A DNA stretch of 64,000 nt from Bolinopsis microptera (GCF_026151205.1 NW_026971778.1:1-64000), one strand, 5' to 3'; positions 10,691 through 24,096 are shown, counted from the stretch's first letter. Program-made: numbers and translations. The notes: generated from the sequence alone by a model not told the origin.

Positions 10691-12398
10691 AAGTATTCCA
10701 AATGATTTGTATAAGTGCATATATTATCTTTGTATACATTGCAAAATAGTTTATCTCGATTCATGAAGTTTGAAAGAAGTTACAGCAATGCGCGCAATTT
10801 GGGGAGTGTGCTTTTAGCGGAGATTAAAACTGCGCCTATTCTGATCTTACCTGGGGACCTCAGGCTTTTATGTTCATAAACATTTAATAGAGATTTGGCG
10901 GAATGACAGGCTGAGCGCGGCCCAGTAACGCCTATTTTAATTAGAACCCTAATTCGCTCGCCAAAAAATTTCACGTGACTTTGGTTTTTATGGTTTTACA
11001 GCCGTACAAAACGGTTTTACATAAACCCTAATCCCAACCCTAACCATAACCTTAATTGACGATATCAATTCATCGCAGCTCGGCGAGGCACTGTAGCGCA
11101 TTTCGCCGATCTAGCGCTAAGCCTCATGCATTGAGTGCGCGGCGCGGTACAGTAACGCATCGTGCTACAAACCTTACCTGGGGACCCCAGGCTATTATGT
11201 TCACTGTAGTGCTAGGGGGTGCACCATAAAAATAAACTTGCTCGGATTTAAAAATTTTTTGTACCATTGTTTTCTAGAGACTGTGAGAATTTTCACAGTA
11301 CCAAATTTGTTATACCTTTTTGGAAAGATCAGTGAGTTTCGTCTAGGTGCCATATTTGATGGTGCGCGGCTTTTGGAGCAAAATTAGCTGTAAAAGTCGC
11401 GTAATTTGACCAAATTTGACCAAATTCGTTGATTTATGTCGTATTATTTGGATATATCTTCAGTTCCTTGAATGAGATCATTCTGAAAATTGGTGACGAC
11501 CTTCCAATAGGGCTTTCACAACTGTCCTAAAAATTTGGTAGATATCGGGGTTGATATAGTGATCAAAATGGGGCAAAATACGCTGCTTTTAGCTGTAACA
11601 TAATGTCTGATGGTTGGATATGCTTTAAACTTTTCGGACACTTTCCTTGTAAGTCTATGAGTAAGCTTACCAATTTTTGTTGCAATTAGAGGTCGGGAAG
11701 GATACTTACTTGAGGACCCCAGGCTTTAATGTTGTTAGGCGGAATGAAAGGCTGAGCGCGGCCCAGTAAGAAGGATACTTAATATCTATTTGTTTGAAGA
11801 AAATTGTGCTGGCCGAAATTAGCGCTAAAAAACCATCCTAGAGTCGGCACGCGCGGCTCACTGTCGATAGCGCACTACCTAGTAGTGCGACCAGCGACAG
11901 TGTCGGCCTTGAAAATTCTCTGTCGCACTAGGGTACGTGTCGCACTACGATCCAGGTAGCGTACTTTTGACTTTACCGCGACAGTGTCGATTTTGGAGGT
12001 TTCGCACTTGGGTACGTGTCGCACTAGAGTACGTGAACCTCCTATCCGGGCGCAAATGGTTCACGTACTGTAGTATGTGCGACACGTACCCTAGTGTGTA
12101 GGCTTACAACCTACCAGGACGCGCGCCGAGTTGGACGCCTGGACGGTCCAATATCAAATATATGGAACAGATATTTTAAGAGTATCACCCGTTTAACCCT
12201 AGTGCGAAACCTCCAAGATCGACACTGTCGCTACCTGGATCGTAGTGCGACAAGTACCCTATTTGCGCCGGATCCGATAGGTTTTACATTTCCTATCGGG
12301 TCCGAGAGAAAATCCTATTGCCTCTCGGAATTGGAGGACTTCGCCGCTCCGACTAGCATTCTTGCTTCGCATCTGACACGATCTGGAAGGGTTGACTT

Positions 12399-12489
12399 GT
12401 ATCACGTGGTGACCCCCACTGTCGCTTCACTATAGTCGACGATACAGGGGCCGGAGCCGCGCACTTCGTGTAATACAACGTATGACAAG
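12399..12489 (+). repeat. ~100-bp palindromic repeat, copy 3
   Basis: TATCACGTGGTGACCCCCAC ... GTCGCTTCACTATAG ... GATACAGG ... GCCGCGCACTTCGTG, with the second half of the hairpin deleted, then TAATACAACGTATGACA. Confidence 0.65.
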
Positions 12490-12699
12490 ATATATCCTAG
12501 GGGAATCCTATCTAATTCAGAAGACGTTTCCCTGTATTTTGTAGTGGATTTTGTAGTGGATTTTGCGCGCCGCACGTACGTTAAAATATTTATCATTGTA
12601 GAATCTACGACGGTAGAAGTCAGAAGTTTCAATAAACTGCTCGTACTTATACTTTTATAGACACTTATAAGATATGAAAATCTAAGTAACACATCCAAC

Positions 12700-15600
12700 C
12701 CCACTCAGGCCGCCCATCCCAAAGTCCCAAATAACTTGAAATCTGTGACAAATCCCTAAAAATCCAGAATGAGAATCTTTACCCCTGGGCCTTGAAGGGG
12801 ATTTGTGTTGCTGAGTATTTGAAACATGTTTTGGTGGTTAAATATGTAGTACATATCCCAAACCATCACAAAGACCAAGTTTTAAGCTCTTGAACCACTC
12901 AAGCCACTCCCAGAGGCAATGCCAATCCCAAAATTACTGAAATCCAGCTAAAATCCAGACTTTAAAATCTTTACCCCTGTAGTGCTTTTATGTTCCGGGT
13001 AGGTGGGACATGTTTTAGTTTTAAAATGGGTTCTGCCTGTCCCAAACCATCATAAAAATCAAGTTTCGACCTCTCAACCCACTCGGGCCACTCCCAGGGG
13101 CCACGCCCATCCCAAAATGACCGAAATCCAGCTAAAATCCAGACTTTAAAATCTTTACCCCTGTAGTGCTTTTATGTTCCGGGGTAGGTGGGACATGTTT
13201 TAGTTTAAAAATGGGTTCTGCCTGTCCCAAACCATCATAAAAATCAAGTTTCGACCTCTCAACCCACTCGGGCCACTCCCAGGGAAAACGCCCATCCCAA
13301 AATGACCGAAATCCAGCTAAAATCCAGACTTTAAAATCTTTACCCCTGTAGTGCTTTTATGTTCCGGGGTAGGTGGGACATGTTTTAGTTTAAAAATGGG
13401 TTCTGCCTGTCCCAAACCATCATAAAAATCAAGTTTCGACCTCTCAACCCACTCGGGCCACTCCCAGGGGCCACGCCCATCCCAAAATGACCGAAATCCA
13501 GCTAAAATCCAGACTTTAAAATCTTTACCCCTGTAGTGCTTTTATGTTCCGGGGTAGGTGGGACATGTTTTAGTTTAAAAATGGGTTCTGCCTGTCCCAA
13601 ACCATCATAAAAATCAAGTTTCGACCTCTCAACCAACTCGGGCCACTCCCAGGGGCCACGCCCATCCCAAAATGACCGAAATCCAGCTAAAATCCAGACT
13701 TTAAAATCTTTACCCCTGTAGTGCTTTTATGTTCCGGGGTAGGTGGGACATGTTTTAGTTTTAAAATGGGTTCTGCCTGTCCCAAACCATCATAAAAATC
13801 AAGTTTCGACCTCTCAACCCACTCGGGCCACTCCCAGGAGCCACGCCCATCCCAAAATGACCGAAATCCAGCTAAAATCCAGACTTTAAAATCTTTACCC
13901 CTGTAGTGCTTTTATGTTTCAGGGTAGGTGGGACATGTTTTAGTTTAAAAATGGGTTCTGCCTGTCCCAAACCATCATAAAAATCAAGTTTCGAACTCTC
14001 AACCCACTCGGGCCACTCCCAGGGGCCACGCCCATCCCAAAATGACCGAAATCCAGCTAAAATCCAGACTTTAAAATCTTTACCCCTGTAGTGCTTTTAT
14101 GTTCCGGGGTAGGTGGGACATGTTTTAGTTTAAAAATGGGTTCTGCCTGTCCCAAACCATCATAAAAATCAAGTTTCGACCTCTCAACCCACTCGGGCCA
14201 CTCCCAGGGGCCACGCCCATCCAAAAATGACCGAAATCCAGCTAAAATCCAGACTTTAAAATCTTTAACCCTGTAGTGCTTTTATGTTCCAGGGTAGGTG
14301 GGACATGTTTTAGTTTAAAAATGGGTTCTGCCTGTCCCAAACCATCATAAAAATCAAGTTTCGACCTCTCAACCCACTCGGGCCACTCCCAGGGGCCACG
14401 CCCATCCCAAAATGACCGAAATCCAGCTAAAATCCAGACTTTAAAATCTTTACCCCTGTAGTGCTTTTATGTTCCGGGGTAGGTGGGACATGTTTTAGTT
14501 TAAAAATGGGTTCTGCCTGTCCCAAACCATCATAAAAATCAAGTTTCGACCTCTCAACCCACTCAGGCCACTCCCAGGGGCCACGCCCATCCCAAAATGA
14601 CCGAAATCCAGTTAAAATCCAGACTTTAAAATCTTTACCCCTGTAGTGCTTTTATGTTCCGGGGTAGGTGGGACATGTTTTAGTTTAAAATGGGTTCTGC
14701 CTGTCCCAAACCATCATAAAAATCAAGTTTCGACCTCTCAACCCACTCGGGCCACTCCCAGGGGCCACGCCCATCCCAAAATGACCGAAATCCAGCTAAA
14801 ATCCAGACTTTAAAATCTTTACCCCTGTAGTGCTTTTATGTTCCGGGGTAGGTGGGACATGTTTTAGTTTTAAATGGGTTCTGCCTGTCCCAAACCATCA
14901 TAAAAATCAAGTTTCGACCTCTCAACCCACTCGGGCCACTCCCAGGGGCCACGCCCATCCCAAAATGACCGAAATCCAGCTAAAATCCAGACTTTAAAAT
15001 CTTTACCCCTGCAGTGCTTTTATGTTCCGGGGTAGGTGGGACATGTTTTAGTTTAAAAATGGGTTCTGCCTGTCCCAAACCATCATAAAAATCAAGTTTC
15101 GACCTCTCAACCCACTCGGGCCACTCCCAGGGGCCACGCCCATCCCAAAATGACCGAAATCCAGCTAAAATCCAGACTTTAAAATCTTTACCCCTGTAGT
15201 GCTTTTATGTTCTGTGGTAGGTGGGACATGTTTTAGTTTTAAAATGGGTTCTGCCTGTCCCAAACCATCATAAAAATCAAGTTTCGACCTCTCAACCCAC
15301 TCGGGCCACTCCCAGGGGCCACGCCCATCCCAAAATGACCGAAATCCAGCTAAAATCCAGACTTTAAAATCTTTACCCCTGTAGTGCTTTTATGTTCCGG
15401 GGTAGGTGGGACATGTTTTAGTTTAAAAATGGGTTCTGCCTGTCCCAAACCATCATAAAAATCAAGTTTCGACCTCTCAACCCACTCGGGCCACTCCCAG
15501 GGGCCACGCCCATCCCAAAATGACCGAAATCCAGCTAAAATCCAGACTTTAAAATCTTTACCCCTGTAGTGCTTTTATTCTCCGGGGTAGGTGGGACATG

Positions 15601-16978
15601 TTTTAGTTTAAAAATGGGTTCTGCCTGTCCCAAACCATCATAAAAATCAAGTTTCGACCTCTCAACCCACTCGGGCCACTCCCAGGGGCCACGCCCATCC
15701 CAAAATGACCGAAATCCAGCTAAAATCCAGACTTTAAAATCTTTACCCCTGTAGTGCTTTTATGTTCCGGGGTAGGTGGGACATGTTTTAGTTTAAAAAT
15801 GGGTTCTGCCTGTCCCAAACCATCATAAAAATCAAGTTTCGACCTCTCAACCCACTCGGGCCACTCCCAGGGGCCACGCCCATCCCAAAATGACCGAAAT
15901 CCAGCTAAAATCCAGACTTTAAAATCTTTACCCCTGTAGTGCTTTTATGTTCCGGGGTAGGTGGGACATGTTTTAGTTTAAAAATGGGTTCTGCCTGTCC
16001 CAAACCATCATAAAAATCAAGTTTCGACCTCTCAACCCACTCGGGCCACTCCCAGGGGCCACGCCCATCCCAAAATGACCGAAATCCAGCTAAAATCCAG
16101 ACTTTAAAATCTTTACCCCTGTAGTGCTTTTATTCTCCGGGGTAGGTGGGACATGTTTTAGTTTAAAAATGGGTTCTGCCTGTCCCAAACCATCATAAAA
16201 ATCAAGTTTCGACCTCTCAACCCACTCGGGCCACTCCCAGGGGCCACGCCCATCCCAAAATGACCGAAATCCAGCTAAAATCCAGACTTTAAAATCTTTA
16301 CCCCTGTAGTGCTTTTATGTTCCGGGGTAGGTGGGACATGTTTTAGTTTTAAAATGGGTTCTGCCTGTCCCAAACCATCATAAAAATCAAGTTTCGACCT
16401 CTCAACCCACTCAGGCCACTCCCAGGGGCCACGCCCATCCCAAAATGACCGAAATCCAGCTAAAATCCAGACTTTAAAATCTTTACCCCTGTAGTGCTTT
16501 TATGTTCCGGGGTAGGTGGGACATGTTTTAGTTTAAAAATGGGTTCTGCCTGTCCCAAACCATCATAAAAATCAAGTTTCGACCTCTCAACCCACTCGGG
16601 CCACTCCCAGGGGCCACGCCCATCCCAAAATGACCGAAATCCAGCTAAAATCCAGACTTTAAAATCTTTACCCCTGTAGTGCTTTTATGTTCCGGGGTAG
16701 GTGGGACATGTTTTAGTTTAAAAATGGGTTCTGCCTGTCCCAAACCATCATAAAAATCAAGTTTCGACCTCTCAACCCACTCGGGCCACTCCCAGGGGCC
16801 ACGCCCATCCCAAAATGACCGAAATCCAGCTAAAATCCAGACTTTAAAATCTTTACCCCTGTAGTGCTTTTATGTTCCGGGGTAGGTGGGACATGTTTTA
16901 GTTTAAAAATGGGTTCTGCCTGTCCCAAACCATCATAAAAATCAAGTTTCGACCTCTCAACCCACTCGGGCCACTCCC
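12700..16978 (+). repeat. ~185-bp satellite array, forward block (~23 units)
   Basis: A tandem repeat with ~185-bp period (for example TTACCCC recurring at 13155, 13340 and 13525). Unit landmarks: CCCATCCCAAAATGACCG, AAATCTTTACCCCTGTAGTG, GTAGGTGGGACATGTTTTAG and CTCGGGCCACTCCCAGG. The first two units (12700-13100) are clearly diverged, while inner units are nearly identical. That is the usual sign of homogenisation by unequal exchange with ageing edges. No protein frame is conserved. Confidence 0.97.
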
Positions 16979-17320
16979 CACTTGGGATGGGCGTGGCCCC
17001 TGGGAGTGGCCCGAGTGGGTTGAGAGGTCGAAACTTGATTTTTATGATGGTTTGGGACAGGCAGAACCCATTTTTAAACTAAAACATGTCCCACCTACCC
17101 CGGAACATAAAAGCACTACAGGGGTAAAGATTTTAAAGTCTGGATTTTAGCTGGATTTCGGTCATTTTGGGATGGGCGTGGCCCCTGGGAGTGGCCCGAG
17201 TTGGTTGAGAGGTCGAAACTTGATTTTTATGATGGTTTGGGACAGGCAGAACCCATTTTTAAACTAAAACATGTCCCACCTACCCCGGAACATAAAAGCA
17301 CTACAGGGGTAAAGATTTTA
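16979..17320 (-). repeat. Satellite, inverted block (left of the transposon)
   Basis: At ~16977 the array switches orientation abruptly (GGGCCACTCCCC then ACTTGGGATGGGCG). Nearly two inverted units follow before the transposon at 17321. The same inverted orientation resumes at 21328. Confidence 0.93.
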
Positions 17321-20300
17321 GGGCACTTTCAAAAACATCTGTCACGGAAAAAATGTTAAAATTTGTCAAAAATCAGTTTTTGTGGCATAATTTGGTGGAT
17401 AATTTTTGGAACGGGATGAAACTTCAGGATATGGTGTGCTAAACCCCAACCTTTACTATCTGCCACTTTTTGTTTCGATTTAGGGCTAAATCTGGTGGAT
17501 AAAAGTGAAACAGACCAATCCACTTCAGGTGGCCTTTAAAAATATTTAATTCCATCTAAACTCCTAAAATATGATTGAGACTTATAAATAATCGTTATAA
17601 CTTCACAATTTCATATGTAGGGCCGGGATTTTTCTTAAGGGCCAAATTTGGTGGATATATTTTTTTACCTCTTTTTTAAGACTGTTATTTGTTAGCTAAC
17701 ATCAATTTACTGGTCTTAAAATGGTGCAAAGGCAATGTTAAATCTATGGCATCAACTATAAAGTTCGAGATTCAAGTGAAAAGGCTATTTTTGGTGGATA
17801 TAATGATGTTAATTAGTTAAACACGTAAATGCTACCAAAATATCAATAAATAAGACATTATCATGATTAGAAACAGTTGAAAAAGATGAAATATAGGATG
17901 TTGAACATTAATATAAAAGGTAGTATGGTATTTTAAGCTTTTAGGGCCAATTTGGTGGATAATTAACTCAAAAATACTTAAAATATCGACCTGGATATTT
18001 TGATATCCATCAATTTTGGCCTTAAAAGTCGGCTTGAGCTTATCACATTTTGTGCTGAACAAGAAAAAGGTCTAAACAAACCAATATCAGTGTATGATTT
18101 CATAATTTAGCAAATCTAAGGCCAAAAATAGTGGATAAAAAAGCAAATTTAACCGTTTTTAAGCTAATTTCTTAGGCATTTATCCACCAAAAACGGCCCT
18201 AAATGGAGAATGTTTGGAACGTTTACTTGAAACTATAGCCCTCCTTTACGACCTCAGAGCAATAATTTTAAGCTATTTTAACTTTGGGATGGAATAATTT
18301 ACGATTAAAAGTGGATAACATACGTTATCAGTAAAGAAATCGTTATTTCAATCGCTGAGGTAGGTTATTCACATTTAATATCCACCAAATTGGGCCTCAA
18401 AAGGCAGGTTTCGGTTATTATTTTATAAGGTCACCCAGAAAATGGTCTAAACTAACTAAAATCATTCATGATTTCAAAATTGAACAAATCTAGGGCCAAA
18501 TATAGTGGATACAAAAGCAAATTTTCCCGTTTTAGAGCTTTTATCCACCAAAAACATCTCTAAAGGCTGAAAGGAAACAGTTTGTTAAGTTCGTATGAAA
18601 CTATATCCATTCATTATGGCCCTAGAGCAATAATTGTATACATTTTCAGCTTCTAGACGAGATAATTGGGGTCTAACAATGGATAACCTGAATTATTGAC
18701 ACAGAATTTGACTTAAAAATAAAATCAATCTTGAAGCTCCAATATATCCACCAAAAATGGCCTAAAAATTAAATCTTCTATGCTGTCATAAACTTGAAAC
18801 GATTTCCAACCTGATACGTTCACTGAGTAAAGCTGGTGAACTTGTTGACCAATATAATTTTTTCAGTTGAAAATTTTCGGTATTGAATTTTATTTCATCG
18901 TTTTATTATCCACCATATCTAGCCTTAAAATTGAAATCTTTCTTTTTTTTCGCCTTTTATCATAGAGGCATATCGATTTGCTACAATTCTATCTTTAAAG
19001 GACCAGTTAACTGAAAAATTTGTAGTCTCCAATTTGGCTAAGATTTAAATCAGCTGTGACAAACTGGTAAAGAATCGTATCGCCGAAAGAACCAACTCTC
19101 TATCGTACGTGTAACGCGTGTTATTGCAATAATAAGCTGTGGCCTCGTGACGTCATAAAGTCCCTCAGTGCGCGCTTGCATAGCGTAATTTACATTACAA
19201 ATGTTTATCATCGTCAATAAAACACATGTAACTCACTCAAATTTTAGAATTATGACTATTACCCTAGTTCTCCAAAATCCTTATAGTTTTGGCTATCATT
19301 CTAACTAAAGGAATAGCTGATTGGATGTACAGTGCTCACGTCATGATTTTAAACAGTGATATAGGTTCTTGAACAGTGGCGGGTGAATGTACGGTTAGAA
19401 AGTTTCTGCTATTACAACTTATGTCATATGTGATAATTTTGGATTGCTTTCATTGCTTAATTACACAAGCAGCTAGGGAGACTGTACCGATTATTTTTGT
19501 CCATGAAACTCTAACGAATTTAGAAAGGATCTAGATAAGTAGGAGTTTGTTCAATTCCGAGAGCAATTATATTTATAGCATATAGCGAAATTTATAACTT
19601 TAATCCGCATGTGTCAGCCAGTGCCCAGTACAGGAGACAAGAAGTCTGGCTACTTTACGGCCGTTCCTCTGGGACCATTAGTAGAAGTAGCTTCTATCAG
19701 AACAGTGCCGTGGGAACAGAATTCCCGCCAAAATACCTGGTCTCGGGTCTACCAAACAGTAATACTGTTCGGAGTGTACGGTGTGCAGTGTGTTTTGAAT
19801 TAGACTTACGGCTTACCTAGTTGTTATCCTAATTGCATTATCATCGGTACATAACATAAATAAACTACTGGTAAGTTTAAATACCAAGTGCAAACGTGTT
19901 CAGTCAATCGACCCACTGAACAATTATAGAATTTCCAAGACCCTATTATTCTCTAGCCATATATTACGGCACGATCGATTGTTAGATGGCTAAACGACCA
20001 ACGTTATAATCTATACAATTCTAAAACTATGAGCTAGCACTTTAATCTAAAAATACACTTTTTATATTACTCCTGATTTTTACATTTCACGTAAAACATT
20101 GTCGCCACAGGTTGATCATGGACACTAACAGCTTAATTTGAGATAAATGACTTATGACTTTCTCTAAAGTTAACTCTTAAGTTGTGTACTCCAGTCATTT
20201 ATGGACATTTATGGAAATGAACCTGCAAATGTTCAAATACTCTCGAAACTTTGCACAGACCTTCCTTAAGGTATGAATAAACGATTTTCGTTTGGAGACA

Positions 20301-21327
20301 TTTTTTTGACCGTGGAGAAAACCCAGGAGGGCCACGCCCATATTGACCCAATAACGTAACCGACCCCTTGCTTCTGAAGGTCGTAGAGGCTTCAAAATAG
20401 GCTTAAACGAAGCCGCATATGCATATTTATATAGGATTTATTGAGCAACACATGGCCTAAAATCCTTACTTTTCGAGAAATTCGCCAAAAACCATTTTGG
20501 GCGTGGTGCTGAGCCCATTTTCGATAGGATCGTGATAGAGTCTTTAGACAGGGTGCAAAAGAACCGCAATTAGCATATTAATATATGACTTACGAACAAA
20601 CATATGCCTTAAAGTGCTTACTTTTTCAGTTATTGGCGAAAAACTGATTTTCGGTTCCAGAAATCATACAAAACTATGGGTATCTGGTAACTTGGGCTAT
20701 GAAGGCCCTAAAGGTTTTTGAATGTGTGCAAATTGTGCAGAATGGCCATGTTTATATACAACTTATGAAGCAACATGTACCCTAAATTACTTACTTTTCG
20801 AGTTATTTGGGGGAAAAGATTGTATTATGTCCATTTTCTACCTGTAAAATACAGTCTCACGAGCTCTTCTGCGCGCGGGAGGGACTTTATGACGTCATCG
20901 CCAAAATAATACAAACGCTATTTACACGCGTTAGAGAGCAGTTAGAGATTTAGGAATTTCGACTCGTTGCTTAGTTTGCTATTTGTCACAATGTGTCAAA
21001 ATATGAGGATAACTTTTTTTTCAGTTAACTGGTCCTTTAAATAATCACCATAAATTAACCACACGTAAAGTTACAGGCCAACAAATGATATATCCACCAA
21101 ACCCCTCTGAAAAGTATATCCACCATTATTAGCCCTGATTTAAATGCGTGTATCTCTGCTCATAGATATAGTAGACATTTGATTCTTTTTGTAAAAGTTG
21201 AACTATCGCAAATCCTATGCTGAAAAAAAGTTTAATCAAAATATTGAGTTTATCCACCAAATGAGAGCTTCTAGAAGTTGAAATTTTTCCCGTGACAGAT
21301 TCGTTAACATAGTTTTTGAAAGTGCCC
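17321..21327. mobile_element. 4.0-kb non-coding DNA transposon inside the satellite
   Basis: Terminal inverted repeats GGGCACTTTCAAAAAC / GTTTTTGAAAGTGCCC are flanked by TTTA (17317-17320 and 21328-21331), which fits the satellite sequence GATTTTAAAG as a 4-bp TSD. The inner ends are also inverted (CTGTCACGG / CCGTGACAG). It has no substantial ORF. It carries about 17 copies of a motif close to GGCCAAATTTGGTGGATAA, pointing right in the left part (17391, 17491, 17645, 17791, 17946) and left (TATCCACC) in the right part (18745, 18905, 21090, 21116, 21250), with mixed orientation between. Without the nested element at 18999-21036 it is ~1.97 kb. Superfamily not identified. Confidence 0.88.
18999..21036. 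mobile_element. 2.0-kb nested element with TTAA target duplication
   Basis: The ends AGGACCAGTTAACTGAAAAA and TTTTTTCAGTTAACTGGTCCT are inverted repeats flanked by TTAA (18995-18998 and 21037-21040). The ~200 bp at each end are also imperfectly inverted (GTGACGTCATAAAGTCCCTC near 19147 versus GAGGGACTTTATGACGTCAT near 20880). At 20400-20830 there are about three diverged tandem units containing CTTACTTTT(C/T)(G/A)AG and TTATTTGG-like stretches. There is no transposase frame. TTAA targets are used by piggyBac, Kolobok and ISL2EU elements; which one applies cannot be told. Confidence 0.82.
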
Positions 21328-24096
21328 TTTAAAGTCTGGATTTTAGCTGGATTTCGGTCATTTTGGGATGGGCGTGGCCCCTGGGAGTGGCCCGAGTGGG
21401 TTGAGAGGTCGAAACTTGATTTTTATGATGGTTTGGGACAGGCAGAACCCATTTTTAAACTAAAACATGTCCCACCTACCCCGGAACATAAAAGCACTAC
21501 AGGGGTAAAGATTTTAAAGTCTGGATTTTAGCTGGATTTCGGTCATTTTGGGATGGGCGTGGCCCCTGGGAGTGGCCCGAGTGGGTTGAGAGGTCGAAAC
21601 TTGATTTTTATGATGGTTTGGGACAGGCAGAACCCATTTTTAAACTAAAACATGTCCCACCTACCCCGGAACATAAAAGCACTACAGGGGTAAAGATTTT
21701 AAAGTCTGGATTTTAGCTGGATTTCGGTCATTTTGGGATGGGCGTGGCCCCTGGGAGTGGCCTGAGTGGGTTGAGAGGTCGAAACTTGATTTTTATGATG
21801 GTTTGGGACAGGCAGAACCCATTTTTAAACTAAAACATGTCCCACCTACCCCGGAACATAAAAGCACTACAGGGGTAAAGATTTTAAAGTCTGGATTTTA
21901 GCTGGATTTCGGTCATTTTGGGATGGGCGTGGCCCCTGGGAGTGGCCCGAGTGGGTTGAGAGGTCGAAACTTGATTTTTATGATGGTTTGGGACAGGCAG
22001 AACCCATTTTTAAACTAAAACATGTCCCACCTACCCCGGAACATAAAAGCACTACAGGGGTAAAGATTTTAAAGTCTGGATTTTAGCTGGATTTCGGTCA
22101 TTTTGGGATGGGCGTGGCCCCTGGGAGTGGCCCGAGTGGGTTGAGAGGTCGAAACTTGATTTTTATGATGGTTTGGGACAGGCAGAACCCATTTTTAAAC
22201 TAAAACATGTCCCACCTACCCCGGAACATAAAAGCACTACAGGGGTAAAGATTTTAAAGTCTGGATTTTAGCTGGATTTCGGTCATTTTGGGATGGGCGT
22301 GGCCCCTGGGAGTGGCCCGAGTGGGTTGAGAGGTCGAAACTTGATTTTTATGATGGTTTGGGACAGGCAGAACCCATTTTTAAACTAAAACATGTCCCAC
22401 CTACCCCGGAACATAAAAGCACTACAGGGGTAAAGATTTTAAAGTCTGGATTTTAGCTGGATTTCGGTCATTTTGGGATGGGCGTGGCCCCTGGGAGTGG
22501 CCCGAGTGGGTTGAGAGGTCGAAACTTGATTTTTATGATGGTTTGGGACAGGCAGAACCCATTTTTAAACTAAAACATGTCCCACCTACCCCGGAACATA
22601 AAAGCACTACAGGGGTAAAGATTTTAAAGTCTGGATTTTAGCTGGATTTCGGTCATTTTGGGATGGGCGTGGCCCCTGGGAGTGGCCCGAGTGGGTTGAG
22701 AGGTCGTAACTTGATTTTTATGATGGTTTGGGACAGGCAGAACCCATTTTTAAACTAAAACATGTCCCACCTACCCCGGAACATAAAAGCACTACAGGGG
22801 TAAAGATTTTAAAGTCTGGATTTTAGCTGGATTTCGGTCATTTTGGGATGGGCGTGGCCCCTGGGAGTGGCCCGAGTGGGTTGAGAGGTCGAAACTTGAT
22901 TTTTATGATGGTTTGGGACAGGCAGAACCCATTTTTAAACTAAAACATGTCCCACCTACCCCGGAACATAAAAGCACTACAGGGGTAAAGATTTTAAAGT
23001 CTGGATTTTAGCTGGATTTCGGTCATTTTGGGATGGGCGTGGCCCCTGGGAGTGGCCCGAGTGGGTTGAGAGGTCGAAACTTGATTTTTATGGTGGTTTG
23101 GGACAGGCAGAACCCATTTTTAAACTAAAACATGTCCCACCTACCCCGGAACATAAAAGCACTACAGGGGTAAAGATTTTAAAGTCTGGATTTTAGCTGG
23201 ATTTCGGTCATTTTGGGATGGGCGTGGCCCCTGGGAGTGGCCCGAGTGGGTTGAGAGGTCGAAACTTGATTTTTATGATGGTTTGGGACAGGCAGAACCC
23301 ATTTTTAAACTAAAACATGTCCCACCTACCCCGGAACGTAAAAGCACTACAGGGGTAAAGATTTTAAAGTCTGGATTTTAGCTGGATTTCGGTCATTTTG
23401 GGATGGGCGTGGCCCCTGGGAGTGGCCCGAGTGGGTTGAGAGGTCGAAACTTGATTTTTATGATGGTTTGGGACAGGCAGAACCCATTTTTAAACTAAAA
23501 CATGTCCCACCTACCCCGGAACATTAAAGCACTACAGGGGTAAAGATTTTAAAGTCTGGATTTTAGCTGGATTTCGGTCATTTTGGGATGGGCGTGGCCC
23601 CTGGGAGTGGCCCGAGTGGGTTGAGAGGTCGAAACTTGATTTTTATGATGGTTTGGGACAGGCAGAACCCATTTTTAAACTAAAACATGTCCCACCTACC
23701 CCGGAACATAAAAGCACTACAGGGGTAAAGATTTTAAAGTCTGGATTTTAGCTGGATTTCGGTCATTTTGGGATGGGCGTGGCCCCTGGGAGTGGCCCGA
23801 GTGGGTTGAGAGGTCGAAACTTGATTTTTATGATGGTTTGGGACAGGCAGAACCCATTTTAAAACTAAAACATGTCCCACCTACCCCGGAACATAAAAGC
23901 ACTACAGGGGTAAAGATTTTAAAGTCTGGATTTTAGCTGGATTTCGGTCATTTTGGGATGGGCGTGGCCCCTGGGAGTGGCCCGAGTGGGTTGAGAGGTC
24001 GAAACTTGATTTTTATGATGGTTTGGGACAGGCAGAACCCATTTTTAAACTAAAACATGTCCCACCTACCCCGGAACATAAAAGCACTACAGGGGT
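21328..24096 (-). repeat. ~185-bp satellite array, inverted block (~15 units)
   Basis: The same unit as 12700-16978 read on the other strand (AAAGTCTGGATTTTAGCTGG, GGGATGGGCGTGGCCCCTGG). Units are nearly identical with single-base differences. It ends abruptly after ACTACAGGGGT at ~24096. Confidence 0.96.

Larger units (their letters stand above)
9486..12699. other. Non-coding patchwork of short CpG-rich repeats
   Basis: No convincing gene is present. The stretch holds several short repeat families: GTGCGCGGCGC..CAGTAACGCATCG (9750, 11135, also 44600); TTACCTGGGGACC(C/T)CAGGC followed by TATGTTCA (10848, 11175, a variant at 11711); GGCGGAATGA(C/A)AGGCTGAGCGCGGCCCAGTAA (10899, 11739); the palindromic ~100-bp repeats listed separately; and at 11850-12260 many copies of GTCGCACTA / GGGTACGTGTCGCAC in both orientations. 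It looks like degraded non-autonomous DNA transposons. Confidence 0.55.

Noticed and set aside
12700-24096. CRISPR-like or coding tandem array
   Set aside because: Units are ~185 bp, contiguous and without unique spacers, and frames are not conserved between units. This is satellite DNA in a eukaryotic genome.
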